Origin: Aliiroseovarius lamellibrachiae
GTDB lineage: Bacteria > Pseudomonadota > Alphaproteobacteria > Rhodobacterales > Rhodobacteraceae
Length of the DNA stretch: 64,000 nucleotides
Assembly (NCBI RefSeq): GCF_018599245.1
Contig: NZ_JAHEVJ010000005.1
Location: 1-64,000 of the forward strand
Direction: 5' to 3'
Each line of letters begins with the position of its first letter. The stretch's first letter is position 1. The position numbers were made by a program, and so were the translations under genes. The notes beneath the pieces are model-generated. The model saw nothing but the letters and a program-made list of their open reading frames with translations. It searched no databases and was not told the origin of the DNA. Positions 9,109-19,306 of this stretch are shown here, in pieces.

Positions 9109-10037
9109 TGGCTGTTCTTCTTCTCGCAGAGGTTAACAATGGCGAATTGGCGCTGGACGCCACCGCCAAGGCTGTCACCGCGGCGAAATCGCTGGGTGAT
9201 GTGACGGTTCTGGCTGCTGGCGCCACGGCTGCCGCAGCTGGCGATGCTGCCGCAAAAATCGACGGTGTTGCGCGCGTTTTGGTTGCCGAGGATGCATCAT
9301 TGGGTCACCGCCTGGCCGAATCGACTGCGGCCCTGATCGTATCGCTGGCTGGCGACTATGAGCACATCGTTGCCCCCGCCACCACCGACGCCAAAAACGT
9401 GATGCCCCGCGTGGCCGCCCTTTTGGATGTGATGGTGATTTCGGATGCCTCGGGTGTGGTTGACGCCAACACCTTTGAACGTCCAATTTACGCGGGCAAC
9501 GCGGTGCAAACCGTGAAGTCCTCGGACGCGAAAAAGGTCATAACCTTCCGCACATCAACCTTTGATGCGGCTGGCGAGGGTGGTTCTGCTGCGGTTGAAA
9601 CCGTCTCTGCCGCCGAAAACCCCGGCCTGTCGGAATGGGTTGAAGACAAGGTTGCCGCATCCGACCGCCCCGAGCTGACGTCGGCTGGTGTGGTTGTGTC
9701 TGGTGGTCGTGGTGTTGGGTCGGAAGACGACTTTAAACTGATCGAAACCTTGGCTGACAAGCTGAACGCCGCTGTTGGGGCCTCGCGCGCCGCGGTCGAT
9801 TCAGGTTACGCACCAAACGATTGGCAAGTGGGTCAAACCGGTAAGGTTGTGGCACCGGATCTCTACATCGCTGTGGGCATCTCGGGCGCTATTCAGCACC
9901 TTGCAGGGATGAAAGATTCAAAGATCATCGTTGCGATCAACAAAGACGAAGAGGCGCCGATCTTCCAGGTTGCGGACTTTGGCCTTGTTGCTGACCTCTT
10001 TGAAGCTGTCCCTGCACTGACCGAAAAACTCGGGTAA
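9108..10037 (+). CDS. etfA: Electron transfer flavoprotein alpha subunit
   Basis: A 309-residue ETF alpha subunit. The C-terminal FAD-binding domain is clear: [14 protein letters not shown], then [25 protein letters not shown], then [20 protein letters not shown]. The length matches the family. It is translated from an ATG overlapping the etfB stop. A strong hairpin terminator follows 20 nt after the stop, so etfBA forms a two-gene transcript. Confidence 0.96.
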   Translation: MAVLLLAEVNNGELALDATAKAVTAAKSLGDVTVLAAGATAAAAGDAAAKIDGVARVLVAEDASLGHRLAESTAALIVSLAGDYEHIVAPATTDAKNVMPRVAALLDVMVISDASGVVDANTFERPIYAGNAVQTVKSSDAKKVITFRTSTFDAAGEGGSAAVETVSAAENPGLSEWVEDKVAASDRPELTSAGVVVSGGRGVGSEDDFKLIETLADKLNAAVGASRAAVDSGYAPNDWQVGQTGKVVAPDLYIAVGISGAIQHLAGMKDSKIIVAINKDEEAPIFQVADFGLVADLFEAVPALTEKLG

Positions 10038-10058
10038 GTTTCACAGCTCCTGAACTCA

Positions 10059-10092
10059 AAAGGCCCGCCATATTGGCGGGCCTTTTTCTTTT
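10059..10092 (+). terminator. Rho-independent terminator of etfBA
   Basis: A GC-rich hairpin, AGGCCCGCCA/TGGCGGGCCT with a short AT loop, is followed by TTTTTCTTTT. It lies between convergent etfA and the DUF6473 gene; the A-rich left flank means it could also weakly stop transcription from the other side. Confidence 0.9.
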
Positions 10093-10103
10093 AAAACAAT
10101 CCC

Positions 10104-10925
10104 TTAAGATCGCAGACTATTGACCAAAGCATCCGCCGCAAGGTCATGCGCCACGGCACCCAGCATCGCATTGGCCGCAGCCTTGTCCATTTCGGGATAG
10201 ACGAGCTCTTGCCGTCCCATCTGGATATCATCAGGCGACACCACCACCTCAACCACATCCTGCACAAAAGGCCGGACCTCGTTAACCATATCCTCATCCA
10301 CCAACACCGGGTCGGCGCCAAGGATACCATCGGGACCCGGGTCGGCGATCGAGCGTTCTGACAGCCACAGTAAAACCATCGGGCTTTCAACACGGGCGAC
10401 CAATGATTTCATGCGCCCGACCCAAGCCTCTTTCAATTCCATCTCGACCATTGCGAATTTTTCCTCGGACAGATCCTGAAGCGTTTTCAACATGTGTCGC
10501 GTGAAATTGAACTCGGTAAAATCCACCTCGCGATAGATTGTTTTCAACAGGTTTGACGCCCGTAGAAAGCGGTCATTCCGGCGTGGATGCACCGCGTAAA
10601 ATCGGTTCGACAAGTTCAAAGCTCCGGGTATTTGAAACACCGTAAGGGATGCGTGATTACAGGCATCCAGTAGGGTTTGTTCGTGCGAAAACACGTCAAC
10701 ACCAGCATTCATGCAACCGAAATTGATAACAGGCTTACCCAGTAGCCCTTCCATCAAATCCGGATAAGGATATTGCACAAACTTCCCATATGTTTCGCTG
10801 CCTCCGAGGACAGCGATATAGTCACCCTCCAACGTTCTTTGCGGTCCGCGAAACAAGATTTTCGATGCCCCATAGCGGCACGGATAGTACTCTAGCGACG
10901 TATCGCCCAGACTCTGATAGGCCAT
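10104..10925 (-). CDS. DUF6473 family protein
   Basis: A 273-residue soluble protein if started at MAYQSLGD (10925). The opening, YYPCRYGASKILFRGPQR then YIAVLGGSETYGKFVQYPYP then NFGCMNAGVDVF, is what I recall for DUF6473, a family frequent in Roseobacter genomes with no known function. The GGSE motif followed later by a gene-wide alpha/beta pattern could suggest an SGNH-like or sulfotransferase-like fold, but I see no clear catalytic set. An alternative start 15 nt upstream (MEWVKMAYQ) is equally possible from the ribosome site. It sits downstream of a chemoreceptor and in slightly more AT-rich sequence. Confidence 0.7.
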   Translation of the reverse strand: MAYQSLGDTSLEYYPCRYGASKILFRGPQRTLEGDYIAVLGGSETYGKFVQYPYPDLMEGLLGKPVINFGCMNAGVDVFSHEQTLLDACNHASLTVFQIPGALNLSNRFYAVHPRRNDRFLRASNLLKTIYREVDFTEFNFTRHMLKTLQDLSEEKFAMVEMELKEAWVGRMKSLVARVESPMVLLWLSERSIADPGPDGILGADPVLVDEDMVNEVRPFVQDVVEVVVSPDDIQMGRQELVYPEMDKAAANAMLGAVAHDLAADALVNSLRS

Positions 10926-11058
10926 TTTCACCCACTCCATTTTATTCACCCAAGAGTGAGATTCGACCAAATCCCTTGCGATATCGCTAATGGTCGAATG
11001 GAAATGATTTTCTTAGGAAAGATTTAAGAGTTGGTATTCGTTCTTATTGCTCAATGCC

Positions 11059-11274
11059 TTACAGTTCGAGAGGCAATAAAACCCACCAATTGACCTCGTC
11101 CGAACCCTGGCAATGATTAAAATGCAGATCGGTTTGGGTGCCTCTCACCATCGCAAAACATAATTGCTGCTCGCGGCCAATCGGGCGCAGCATGTCGTGC
11201 AAAAAATCGCCCGACAGAGCGTGAAGACGGCCGCCAAGCGCCGCTCTTCTATCCGTGCATATCCGGAAAATCAC
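11059..11274 (-). CDS. Possible small protein after the chemoreceptor gene
   Basis: A 71-codon reading frame that would start at a GTG (11274-11272), 47 nt after the chemoreceptor stop and on the same strand. A weak ribosome site, AGGTGAAG, is upstream. The predicted protein has a Met/Cys/His-containing middle and ends in WWVLLPLEL. Codon choice is plausible but not decisive, and I recognise no family. It could be a genuine small co-transcribed protein or chance. Confidence 0.3.
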   Translation of the reverse strand: MIFRICTDRRAALGGRLHALSGDFLHDMLRPIGREQQLCFAMVRGTQTDLHFNHCQGSDEVNWWVLLPLEL

Positions 11275-11321
11275 CAGCTCGCTTCACCTGCGCATATCGG
11301 ACGGCAAACGCGACATGCAGT

Positions 11322-13724
11322 TCAGGCGACCAGATCCTGAGTTTGTCCACCCAGATCTGAGTGCACCGGGATATCGGCCAGTTTGAAGTCTGTGATAACA
11401 CCCTCGAGCTTTTCAGTCTCCACCCGCAAAGAAACGCTACTTGCGCTCGCCTCTTCAACCATCGCAACGTTTTGTTGTGTGACCTGATCTAATTGATCGG
11501 TGGCGACGTTGATTTGGGAAATGCCGGTCGATTGGTCCGCTGCGGAGTTTGCGATCTCTTCGACACGCTGCGCAATTCCCCCGACGGAGCCTGAAATGGA
11601 TTGGAGTGCCTCACCGGTCTGATCCGCCAGGCGGACCCCGCGATCCACTTGGCTTTCGCTAGATCGAATGAGCTCTGAAATTTCTTTTGAGGCATTTGCA
11701 GAGCGAGCCGCCAGATCCCGCACCTCAGAGGCCACCACGGCAAAGCCTCGGCCAGCCTCGCCCGCGCGCGCTGCCTCAACCCCCGCATTCAGCGCCAACA
11801 AGTTGGTCTGAAAGGTAATATCGTCAATCAAACGAATGGCTGCCCCAATGGACTTCGACGATTTATGTACCTCGCGGATGGCCGTGACGGTTCGCTGCAC
11901 CAGCTCATTTCCGGCAAGCACTTCCTCATTCGCAGCTGCGGCCGCCACGTTGGCCTCTGACGCCAATTCTGCTGAACTGCTGACTGATCCCGAGAGGGCC
12001 TTTATTGCGGCACCGGTCTGTTCCAGCGTGGCGGCCGCTTGCTCTGTGCGCCTTGCCAGATCCTGTGCGGCACCGGCAATTTCTCGGGCCGAACCGTTGA
12101 TCACCTCGCCACTGTCGCGCACCCGCGCAAAGCTTTCCGACAGGCTCATCATTGAGCCATTCACACGACGTTGGATCGTGCCAAATACGCCTTGATACTC
12201 ACCCGTCATACGGAAGGTCAGGTCGCCTTCTGCAAGATATTCCAGCGCTTTTTCAACCTGTTTGAGCCCGTTTTCAGTGATCTCACAAACCTGATTGAGC
12301 CCGGCACCGATCCCCGCCAAGGTGCCCGTTGTGTTTTGAAGCGAAAGACGTTGATCAAATTCACCGCGCGCGCAGGCCGCAACCACGGTCGCGATCTGCT
12401 CTGCAAATGCGGTTTCCAGCGCCAATTGTTCCTCGCGTTCGCTGTTGTGCTGGCGCTCTCGTTCCATTTCTTTGCGCGCCCGTTCCGCTTCACGTTCCTG
12501 ATCCTCACGTTTGGCGATTTCTCGGGCTTGGGTGGCCTCCAGCTCGCGCGCGGCAAGTCTGCGCCGTTCAAGACTGTTGTCACGAAACACCTCTAGTGCG
12601 GCGATCACATCGCCAAATTCGTTGGGGCGTTTGGTTGGCAATGTCATTTCCAGATCCCCCTCGGCCAAGCGTTGTGCCGAGGTCACAACTTGCCCAAACC
12701 CAGAGCGAATGACCCGGGCAAAACTTAGCGAAACCCCCAAAGCAAAAAGCCCCCCCAAGAGAACGCTGCCGACCGCAAGATACAGGCGCGACTGAGCATG
12801 GCTTTGCTGCGCGACCGTGATGTTTTGGATGTCAGAAGACATTGTATTTTCGATGTCTTTCAACATGTTGATCCGGGTGGTTTGCGCCTGAAAGAACTCC
12901 TCTCCGGTATGGTCACCCAGCGCAGCGTCAAGACCTTTTGTCAGCGCAAGCTCTCTTAGGTCTGCCACAGTTTTCGCGGCAGGCGACTGCAGAACTTCGT
13001 TGAACGCAGCCACCTGAGAGGGCGATGCGCTCGACTTAAAGCTGTCAAAATGCACCTCTTGCATCGCAATAAGTCCCCTTAACCGCATCAAGTCGTCCAG
13101 AGAAAAGGCCCCCAGTGTATAGCCCTGCGAGCCAATGGCACGCTCAAGCCCGGCTTGTTCTTTTCCTTTCAGAAACCGGAAAAAGGCATCCGTCGCCTGC
13201 GAGATGATGCGATCATCACTGACACGCGCCACATGATGTATAAGATCCAGCATGTCCGAATTCAGCGTGGTGTAATTTTCAATCGCAGTTTTCGGGGTGA
13301 CGAGCAGTGTATCAACCTGCGCGCGCAAGTCCCCTACCTCTGCAAATCGCCGTTTCAGGTTTTGAAGATGTTCCCAAAACGCCAGATCAACAGCAGATAA
13401 ATCTTCGTTTTCAAGATAGTCGATGATTGCCGCATGTTTCTTATCGGTCTCAAGCCGTTGAGCCTTGAGTTCCGACATGAAACGCTTGCCTTCTGAGGCC
13501 AGATAAACCGCCGTCGCACCGCGTTCTTTTTGCTGTTCATGCACCGCCGCCGAGATCAATATCACCGGGGAAATTAGTCTTTGCACATTTCCGAGTTGCT
13601 GCAACTCTCGATATTTTTCCCCGATCAGGACCGTTGCAAGAATGGCGACGATGACGAGCGGAACCAGCGGGACGATGAAAATTGCACGAGATATTCTGAT
13701 ATCTCGAATGCGAAACTTCGACAT
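11322..13724 (-). CDS. Methyl-accepting chemotaxis protein with NIT sensor domain
   Basis: An 800-residue chemoreceptor. TM1 spans about 14-35. A periplasmic alpha-helical domain follows (about 50-295) with [18 protein letters not shown], the hallmark of the nitrate/nitrite-sensing NIT domain. TM2 is at about 313-335, then a HAMP domain (338-390), a highly charged coiled coil (390-435), a second HAMP-like region (445-530), and the signalling domain with its hairpin tip at about 634-665 ([20 protein letters not shown]). It lacks a C-terminal CheR-tether pentapeptide. The ribosome site GGAGG is well placed. No other che genes are nearby, so it must couple to a remote array. The ligand is inferred from the domain only. 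Confidence 0.92.
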   Translation of the reverse strand: MSKFRIRDIRISRAIFIVPLVPLVIVAILATVLIGEKYRELQQLGNVQRLISPVILISAAVHEQQKERGATAVYLASEGKRFMSELKAQRLETDKKHAAIIDYLENEDLSAVDLAFWEHLQNLKRRFAEVGDLRAQVDTLLVTPKTAIENYTTLNSDMLDLIHHVARVSDDRIISQATDAFFRFLKGKEQAGLERAIGSQGYTLGAFSLDDLMRLRGLIAMQEVHFDSFKSSASPSQVAAFNEVLQSPAAKTVADLRELALTKGLDAALGDHTGEEFFQAQTTRINMLKDIENTMSSDIQNITVAQQSHAQSRLYLAVGSVLLGGLFALGVSLSFARVIRSGFGQVVTSAQRLAEGDLEMTLPTKRPNEFGDVIAALEVFRDNSLERRRLAARELEATQAREIAKREDQEREAERARKEMERERQHNSEREEQLALETAFAEQIATVVAACARGEFDQRLSLQNTTGTLAGIGAGLNQVCEITENGLKQVEKALEYLAEGDLTFRMTGEYQGVFGTIQRRVNGSMMSLSESFARVRDSGEVINGSAREIAGAAQDLARRTEQAAATLEQTGAAIKALSGSVSSSAELASEANVAAAAANEEVLAGNELVQRTVTAIREVHKSSKSIGAAIRLIDDITFQTNLLALNAGVEAARAGEAGRGFAVVASEVRDLAARSANASKEISELIRSSESQVDRGVRLADQTGEALQSISGSVGGIAQRVEEIANSAADQSTGISQINVATDQLDQVTQQNVAMVEEASASSVSLRVETEKLEGVITDFKLADIPVHSDLGGQTQDLVA

Positions 13725-13810
13725 GGTGAAAAGCCTCCGGGGACAAGCATTACCTGTCTTCCATAGGCAAATTCTCTGACCATTTCCCTAACGTCATTCC
13801 AAAAATTGGG

Positions 13811-14692
13811 TCAGTTTTCTCTCAGCTGAAGCGTGCGCGCGCGCAGCCAGGTCATAAAGCCACGCGGATCCGTTTCCAGCAGCTTCATCTCTTCATCCGT
13901 GAGCGGTTTTCCCACAACTGGACGCTGGGGTTTGTTGCAACTGTTTACAATCTCATGCAGCAACAGTCCCTGCCGCAAGGTCGCCGACAGCCGGTTGGCA
14001 ATTTGATACCAGCGCGAGTTTGATCCCGAAAAATAAATCGGCACAACTTTGGCGCCGGATCGACGGATCAACTGCGCCGTAAAGACATTCCATTCCCGTT
14101 CAATCACCGGCCCCATCAGAGTATCGCTAGAGGCCACAACGCCCGAGGGAAACAAGGTGATCAACCCACCAGATTTCAGCCAGCCCATCGCCTCGGCCCG
14201 CATCGCCACCATCTTTTTCTGCGCGTCCGCTTCATGCGGGAAGGGCACCGGGATCATATAGCTGGAGGCAACCTCGTCGATGCCGTCCAGAATGGCACGG
14301 GTCAGGATGCGGTAATCATCGCGCCGCCGACCAATCAGTTCCGCCAGAATCATGCCGTCGACCAGCCCGTGGGGGTGATTGGCCACCACAACCACGGGGC
14401 CATCTTTGGGGATATTATCAAGTTCATCCTGCGGCGTGTTGACCGGAATACCCATCACGTCCAGACAGGATTTCCAGAACGCCTGCCCTTTGGGCGCGCC
14501 CCGTTTTTCGACCTGACGCACCATGCGAATGATCGACAATTTGCCCGTCAACCATTCCATGATTTTGATGACAATCGACTGAAACCCGCTGTTCAGAGAG
14601 CTGGAATAGGTCAGGCTGCGACGGTCATATTGCGTAAACGATATGCCACCGTCTTTTTTCTTTTGTTCAGAGGTCAGGTCTGTCTGCGTCAC
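13811..14692 (-). CDS. Lysophospholipid acyltransferase-family protein
   Basis: A 293-residue PlsC-like acyltransferase. The acceptor motif is NHPHGLVDG (Asn105 to Gly113), the form used by the hemolysin/OlsA-like subgroup where the histidine and aspartate are spaced as HPxGxxD. A second motif is LFPSGVVASSD, and a third, VVPIYFSGSNSRWYQI, carries the usual proline. No strong membrane span is evident except around residues 35-60, so it is probably peripheral. It probably acylates a lysolipid or ornithine-lipid precursor, but the substrate cannot be read from the sequence. It lies 36 nt upstream of nothing on its own strand other than the PTS cluster, whose last gene (ptsH) precedes it. Confidence 0.82.
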   Translation of the reverse strand: MTQTDLTSEQKKKDGGISFTQYDRRSLTYSSSLNSGFQSIVIKIMEWLTGKLSIIRMVRQVEKRGAPKGQAFWKSCLDVMGIPVNTPQDELDNIPKDGPVVVVANHPHGLVDGMILAELIGRRRDDYRILTRAILDGIDEVASSYMIPVPFPHEADAQKKMVAMRAEAMGWLKSGGLITLFPSGVVASSDTLMGPVIEREWNVFTAQLIRRSGAKVVPIYFSGSNSRWYQIANRLSATLRQGLLLHEIVNSCNKPQRPVVGKPLTDEEMKLLETDPRGFMTWLRARTLQLREN

Positions 14693-14728
14693 GTCTGCTC
14701 ACCTTGTCTGGTGTTTGGCCAACCGGCC

Positions 14729-15001
14729 TTACATGCCTTCGCCGAACTTATCCAAGACCAATGCATCCAATGCTTCAAGCAGCTTTCCAGCGTCGGGACC
14801 AGAGGTTTCGACCTGAATGCTTGTGCCTTGTGACGCCGCCAGCATCAACAGCCCCATAATGCTGTCCCCCTCAGCCTCAAGCCCGTCTTTTTCGACCCGT
14901 GCATGGGCGTCATGCGCCTCTACGGTTTCAACAAATTTCGCGGATGCGCGGGCATGCAGGCCTTTGACATTGATGATCTCAAGAACGCGATTGTTGCTCA
15001 T
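14729..15001 (-). CDS. ptsH: Phosphocarrier protein HPr
   Basis: A 90-residue HPr. The phosphorylated histidine is His16 in GLHARAS. The regulatory serine recognised by HPr kinase is Ser47 in GDSIMGLLML. It takes phosphate from enzyme I (not in this window) and passes it to the EIIA encoded just upstream. The hprK gene two genes away fits the presence of the regulatory serine. The start MSNNRV at 15001 lies 7 nt after the EIIA stop. No sugar permease is nearby, as is usual for alphaproteobacterial regulatory PTS loci. Confidence 0.95.
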   Translation of the reverse strand: MSNNRVLEIINVKGLHARASAKFVETVEAHDAHARVEKDGLEAEGDSIMGLLMLAASQGTSIQVETSGPDAGKLLEALDALVLDKFGEGM

Positions 15002-15008
15002 GGGATGT

Positions 15009-15401
15009 TTACTCCTGACCTGCGTGAATGCAGTCAATATACTTGCGACCCGCCGTGAGGGCCATTTCTGTGGCCCGTTCCACCGGCAGATGGCGCGATT
15101 TCGCCAGTTTGACCAGCATGGGAAGGTTTGCACCGTAAAGGATGCGCCGATCGTTTTTGCAACAGGCCGGCAGTGACAGATTTGCGGGCGATCCGCCAAA
15201 CATATCGACCACAACCACGACCCCCTGACCACTATCGACCCGATCAGCAGCCGCGCAAATCTCGTTTTTCTTTGCATCCCGGTCCAGTTCGGCCGCCGTC
15301 GAAATGGCAAGCATACCCTGCTGGCGGCCAACAACATGTTCCACCGCTGCCAGATATTCGCTGGCCAACCCGCCATGTGCAACGATCACTATTCCGATCA
15401 A
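15009..15401 (-). CDS. PTS mannose-type EIIA domain protein
   Basis: A 130-residue EIIA of the mannose/fructose/sorbose superfamily (sometimes named manX or EIIA-Man). The active histidine is His9 in [12 protein letters not shown]. The middle segment [14 protein letters not shown] matches the family. There is no EIIB, EIIC or EIID partner in this window, so it is more likely a regulatory protein than part of a transporter. It overlaps rapZ by 4 nt and precedes ptsH. Confidence 0.92.
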   Translation of the reverse strand: MIGIVIVAHGGLASEYLAAVEHVVGRQQGMLAISTAAELDRDAKKNEICAAADRVDSGQGVVVVVDMFGGSPANLSLPACCKNDRRILYGANLPMLVKLAKSRHLPVERATEMALTAGRKYIDCIHAGQE

Positions 15402-16333
15402 GCCTGCTTCCCCGATGTCTGTGGCGTGCCCCTGTCCAGGTGACGCTCCAATTCCCGGTGTCTAATTGACACCTGCCATCCCTTATGTGCAAGGGCCTTT
15501 GCCAATCTTTCCGTTAAGGCAACCGAGCGATGCTTGCCGCCCGTGCAACCGAACCCAATGGCCAGATGCGATTTGCCCTCATCGCCGTAAGCTGGCAACA
15601 AAAACTCGACCAGATCGCTGACCTTCTCAAAGAAAGGTGCAAACCGTGCGTCTTCGGCCACATATTCGGCCACTTGGTCGGTGCGCCCGTCCAAGGCACG
15701 CAATGTGGGATCCCAATGGGGATTGCGCAAGAAGCGGGCATCGAACACCATATCAAGCCCGCGAGGGACCGCGCGTTTATAGCTGAAGGAATGCACGGAC
15801 ACCGCAAGTTCTTCTGTGCCCGAGATCGACAACCACCGCAGCACCTCTTCTTTCAGGTCATGTGGCGACAATTCGGTTGTGTCGATCAGAATGTCGGCCC
15901 GCCCGCGCACGGGTTCAAGCAATTGCCCCTCGCGGTGGATGCCCTCGTTGGGGGTTTCGGCTGGGGCCAAGGGGTGACGGCGGCGCGTTTCCGAATAGCG
16001 ACGCACCAACACATCGTCTGAACAATCGAGATAAAGCAACTCCATCTCATAGCGCGGGTCTTCGCGCAGATCTTCAATCACCTCAAGCATCATCTCGGTG
16101 GAGAAGTCGCGGTTGCGCACATCCACCCCCAAAGCGATGGGGTGCGTCAGCGCAGGTCCCGTCAGCACCCGGTGCACCAAGGACAGGGGAAGGTTGTCGA
16201 TCACCTCATATCCGACGTCCTCAAGCACCCGCACCGCCGTTGTGCGCCCTGCCCCGGACGGTCCAGTGACCAGCACCACGCGCGGTGTGGTTGAGGTCGA
16301 GGGGTCTGCGTTACGTTCCATGATCGTGCTCAT
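15398..16333 (-). CDS. rapZ: RNase adapter / nucleotide-binding protein RapZ
   Basis: A 311-residue P-loop protein of the RapZ/YvcJ family. The Walker A is GPSGAGRTT (residues 24-32), [20 protein letters not shown] follows in the middle, and the C-terminal domain has [14 protein letters not shown], the ligand-binding part of RapZ. In E. coli RapZ guides RNase E to the sRNA GlmZ; the alphaproteobacterial role is less clear. The start is placed at 16333, inside the end of hprK (23-nt overlap); an internal ATG 12 nt later (MERNADPS) is an alternative. Confidence 0.93.
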   Translation of the reverse strand: MSTIMERNADPSTSTTPRVVLVTGPSGAGRTTAVRVLEDVGYEVIDNLPLSLVHRVLTGPALTHPIALGVDVRNRDFSTEMMLEVIEDLREDPRYEMELLYLDCSDDVLVRRYSETRRRHPLAPAETPNEGIHREGQLLEPVRGRADILIDTTELSPHDLKEEVLRWLSISGTEELAVSVHSFSYKRAVPRGLDMVFDARFLRNPHWDPTLRALDGRTDQVAEYVAEDARFAPFFEKVSDLVEFLLPAYGDEGKSHLAIGFGCTGGKHRSVALTERLAKALAHKGWQVSIRHRELERHLDRGTPQTSGKQA

Positions 16334-16766
16334 ATCTGCCGTATTTGATCATGTTAAATAAGGCACTGGGAAACGAAGCGGCGTCAACCCGCCAAACGGT
16401 CTTAACCGGCTGATTGACCACGAATGTGACGGGGCGTGAGGGCGGCAGGCGCTCTTCTTCTACCTCTGCCAGATCCACCACCAGCTTGACGGGAGCCTGC
16501 TCTTGCATCGGGACATGGATCAGGCCAAGACCGCGCGCCTCGATCACACCGCGCATCTGATCCGGCGCATGGGCCACGGGGATATCGCCCTGCAATGTCA
16601 CGCGGGTCAGGTCATCCGAAATCAGGGTCGCACCCAGCCCAATCAGCTCCAGCGCAAGCGAGGATTTCCCGGCGCCAGACGGGCCGACAATCAGGACCCC
16701 ATGACCGTCAATTGCAACAGAGGTGGCGTGCAAAACCGCATCTTGCGTCGCACGCCCACGGTTCAC
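16311..16766 (-). CDS. hprK: HPr kinase/phosphatase, short alphaproteobacterial form
   Basis: A 151-residue protein consisting only of the C-terminal catalytic domain of HprK. Its Walker A is [10 protein letters not shown] (residues 28-37), then LISDDLTRV, then RGLGLIHVP, the region of the HprK signature. Firmicute HprK is about 310 residues with an N-terminal domain; the truncated form is normal for alphaproteobacteria. It phosphorylates or dephosphorylates HPr Ser47. It overlaps chvG by 4 nt, which ties it to the two-component system. Confidence 0.93.
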   Translation of the reverse strand: MNRGRATQDAVLHATSVAIDGHGVLIVGPSGAGKSSLALELIGLGATLISDDLTRVTLQGDIPVAHAPDQMRGVIEARGLGLIHVPMQEQAPVKLVVDLAEVEEERLPPSRPVTFVVNQPVKTVWRVDAASFPSALFNMIKYGRYEHDHGT

Positions 16767-18568
16767 ACTGGCAGACCCACAACAAAGCGCGCACCCAGGG
16801 GTTCAGAGGTCACATCCGCATCTGTGGGACGAATGTTCTCGGCCCAGATCACGCCGCCATGCGCCTCGATGATCTGTTTGGAAATAGACAGACCCAGGCC
16901 GGAATTATTGCCAAATTGGTTCTCAGGACGCTCGGAATAAAAGCGTTTGAACACTTTTGTAAGCGCCTGATCCGGGATGCCGGGACCGGTGTCTTCGACC
17001 ACAACCAACACACGATTGTCGCGTTTGCGCACCCAAACGCGGATCGCATCCCCGTCTTCACAAAAGCTCAGCGCGTTGGTGATCAGGTTCACAAACACCT
17101 GCGCCAAACGGGCCTCTAGCCCGCTGACGATAATGGGTTTCGGTGGCATGTCGGTGATGAAATCCACACCTTTGTCATTGGCTTCACCACCCAGATACTC
17201 GGTGATATTCCCAAGCATTTTCAAAAGGTTGAACTGTTCCTCATCCTCTTTGACCAATTCGCTGTCCAGTCGCGAGGCGTTGGAAATATCGCTGACCAGA
17301 CGGTCCAGACGGCGCACATCATGGTCAATGACATCCAAAAGTTTGTCGCGATGTTCATCCTTTTTCGCCAAGCGGAGCGTGCCGATAGCGGAGCGCAATG
17401 AGGCGAGCGGGTTCTTAATCTCATGCGACACGTCAGCGGCAAATTGTTCGTTGCTGTCGATCCGGTCGTAAAGCGCGGCGACCATGCCACGCAGCGCGGC
17501 AGACAAGCGGCCAATTTCATCTGGACGACCTGACAGGTCGGGAATGCGCACCCGGCCCGGATTGACCTTTTTCGCATTTTTATCCCGGCCGAGTTCGGCC
17601 GCAGCCGCAAGGTCAGACAGTGGATTGGCAATGGTCGACGCCAGCACGAGGCTCAGCCCAATCGACACGAGGATCGCAATCACAAACATCTGGAGCAGCT
17701 GCTCACGTTCATTGCGCACCAGCAAATCAAGCTCGCCCGCCGCAGAGGTCACCGCAACAACGCCCACAGGCACACCATTTTGCAAAATCGGCGTGGCGAC
17801 GGAAAAGACGGTTCCCCCCTTACTTTCCACACCGGGGGCCACATGGGTAGAGCCCGCCAAAGTGCCCGCCAGCAATTCGCGCACAATCGCTTCACGGTCC
17901 AGCGTGGTGTCGCTGTCGACCTCATTGGTCAGCAGCGAAGAGACGCCTTCCCACAAGCTGTTCAGCATGTCGGTGATGATTGTAGAGCGCAGGTCGGGTT
18001 GCAAGCCGTTCACGGGCGTGGCGGAGGCGCGGGTCTGGCCAACGGAGCTGGCCAAAAGCGTCTCGGCCCCATCAAAGACAAAGACTTCCAACCCCTCTTG
18101 CAGGCTTAGCGCCGAAAGGGTTGCGGCGACATCCAAGGCCGTGCCTGCCGGCGTCACAGACGACGCGGTGGGTTCGGCGGCCAGTGGCGTTTCTGTATCG
18201 CTCGCAGCTTGGGCCGCATCTGAGGGTACAGGCACCGGATCGGGCGTGGCGTTTGACAAGGCCAACCCATCGCGCAACTGTGCTTCGAACACATCCGCGA
18301 TCAATTCCGCCTCGACCACCAATCCCCGTTCGCGTTGCAACACAAGGCTGTCGCGAAACGGATTAAGATACAGGACACCCGCCACCAGAACCATCAGCCC
18401 CAGCAGGTTAAATGTGATGATTTTCCGTGCCAAAGGCGAGCGGTTGATCGAAATCAGCCCGCGCCGCGCACGTTTGTCACGCATCTCGGTCTCGACGGTA
18501 CTTTGGGGGCCAACCCAGTCTTCGCCGAGAACAACGTCAGACCCTGATGAGGTTTTGGTGTCGCGCAA
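16763..18568 (-). CDS. chvG: Sensor histidine kinase ChvG
   Basis: A 601-residue membrane kinase. TM1 is at about 49-69, followed by a periplasmic sensor region that includes an Ala/Pro-rich linker (about 104-142), and TM2 at about 292-312. A HAMP domain follows, then the phospho-acceptor His382 in FAADVSHEIKNPLAS, and the ATP-binding domain with VFVNLITNALSF, DTGPGIP and GLGLSISKQI. ChvG/ExoS proteins respond to envelope stress or acid and control exopolysaccharide and metabolism in rhizobia. It is 33 nt downstream of its regulator and upstream of hprK. Confidence 0.93.
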   Translation of the reverse strand: MRDTKTSSGSDVVLGEDWVGPQSTVETEMRDKRARRGLISINRSPLARKIITFNLLGLMVLVAGVLYLNPFRDSLVLQRERGLVVEAELIADVFEAQLRDGLALSNATPDPVPVPSDAAQAASDTETPLAAEPTASSVTPAGTALDVAATLSALSLQEGLEVFVFDGAETLLASSVGQTRASATPVNGLQPDLRSTIITDMLNSLWEGVSSLLTNEVDSDTTLDREAIVRELLAGTLAGSTHVAPGVESKGGTVFSVATPILQNGVPVGVVAVTSAAGELDLLVRNEREQLLQMFVIAILVSIGLSLVLASTIANPLSDLAAAAELGRDKNAKKVNPGRVRIPDLSGRPDEIGRLSAALRGMVAALYDRIDSNEQFAADVSHEIKNPLASLRSAIGTLRLAKKDEHRDKLLDVIDHDVRRLDRLVSDISNASRLDSELVKEDEEQFNLLKMLGNITEYLGGEANDKGVDFITDMPPKPIIVSGLEARLAQVFVNLITNALSFCEDGDAIRVWVRKRDNRVLVVVEDTGPGIPDQALTKVFKRFYSERPENQFGNNSGLGLSISKQIIEAHGGVIWAENIRPTDADVTSEPLGARFVVGLPV

Positions 18569-18601
18569 TGTCTTCCCCAGTTTTGTTCACCCGGTGCGTG
18601 G

Positions 18602-19306
18602 CTATTCTTCGTTATAGCGATAGCCGATGCCATAAAGCGTCTCGATGGCCGAGAATTCTTTATCCGCGGTCCGCATTTTTTTACGCAGACGTTTGATGTG
18701 GCTGTCGATGGTCCGGTCATCCACATAGACCTGATCATCATAGGCGACATCCATCAGCTGATCGCGGCTTTTCACAAATCCCGGTCGTGTGGCAAGGGCC
18801 TGCAGCAGCAGAAACTCTGTCACAGTCAGCGACACGGCATTGCCTTTCCATGTCACCGCGTGGCGCAGGGGATCCATGGTCAGATCGCCGCGATCAAGGA
18901 CTTTGCTTTCCTCGACCTCACCGGCCTCGTCATTGATCCGCACCTCTTGCCGACGCAACAGCGCACGGATGCGTTCGACCAGCAGGCGCTGAGAAAACGG
19001 TTTGGTGACGTAATCATCGGCCCCCATGCGCAGGCCCAGAACCTCGTCAATCTCATCATCTTTTGAGGTTAGGAAGATCACCGGCAGGTTTGATGTTTTC
19101 TGCCGCAAGCGTTGCAGCAGATCCATGCCGTCCATGCGGGGCATTTTAATATCCAACACGGCCATATCGGGCATACGTTTGGTGAACGCATCCAACGCGG
19201 ATTGGCCATCGTTATATGTTTCGACCTCAAAGCCTTCGGCCTCAAGCGTTATCGACACCGACGTCAAAATATTGCGGTCGTCGTCAACAAGTGCGATCCT
19301 CGACAT
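18602..19306 (-). CDS. chvI: Response regulator ChvI
   Basis: A 234-residue OmpR-type regulator. The receiver domain has acidic pocket DDD (8-10), phospho-acceptor Asp52 in [10 protein letters not shown], Thr in FLTSKDDE and Lys in TKPFSQ. The C-terminal winged helix contains [19 protein letters not shown], the DNA-recognition region. It is the first gene of chvI-chvG-hprK-rapZ-EIIA-ptsH. A strong ribosome site (AAGGAG) lies 10 nt before the ATG. It is divergent from pckA across a 405-nt intergenic region, where autoregulation or pckA control could take place. Confidence 0.94.
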   Translation of the reverse strand: MSRIALVDDDRNILTSVSITLEAEGFEVETYNDGQSALDAFTKRMPDMAVLDIKMPRMDGMDLLQRLRQKTSNLPVIFLTSKDDEIDEVLGLRMGADDYVTKPFSQRLLVERIRALLRRQEVRINDEAGEVEESKVLDRGDLTMDPLRHAVTWKGNAVSLTVTEFLLLQALATRPGFVKSRDQLMDVAYDDQVYVDDRTIDSHIKRLRKKMRTADKEFSAIETLYGIGYRYNEE

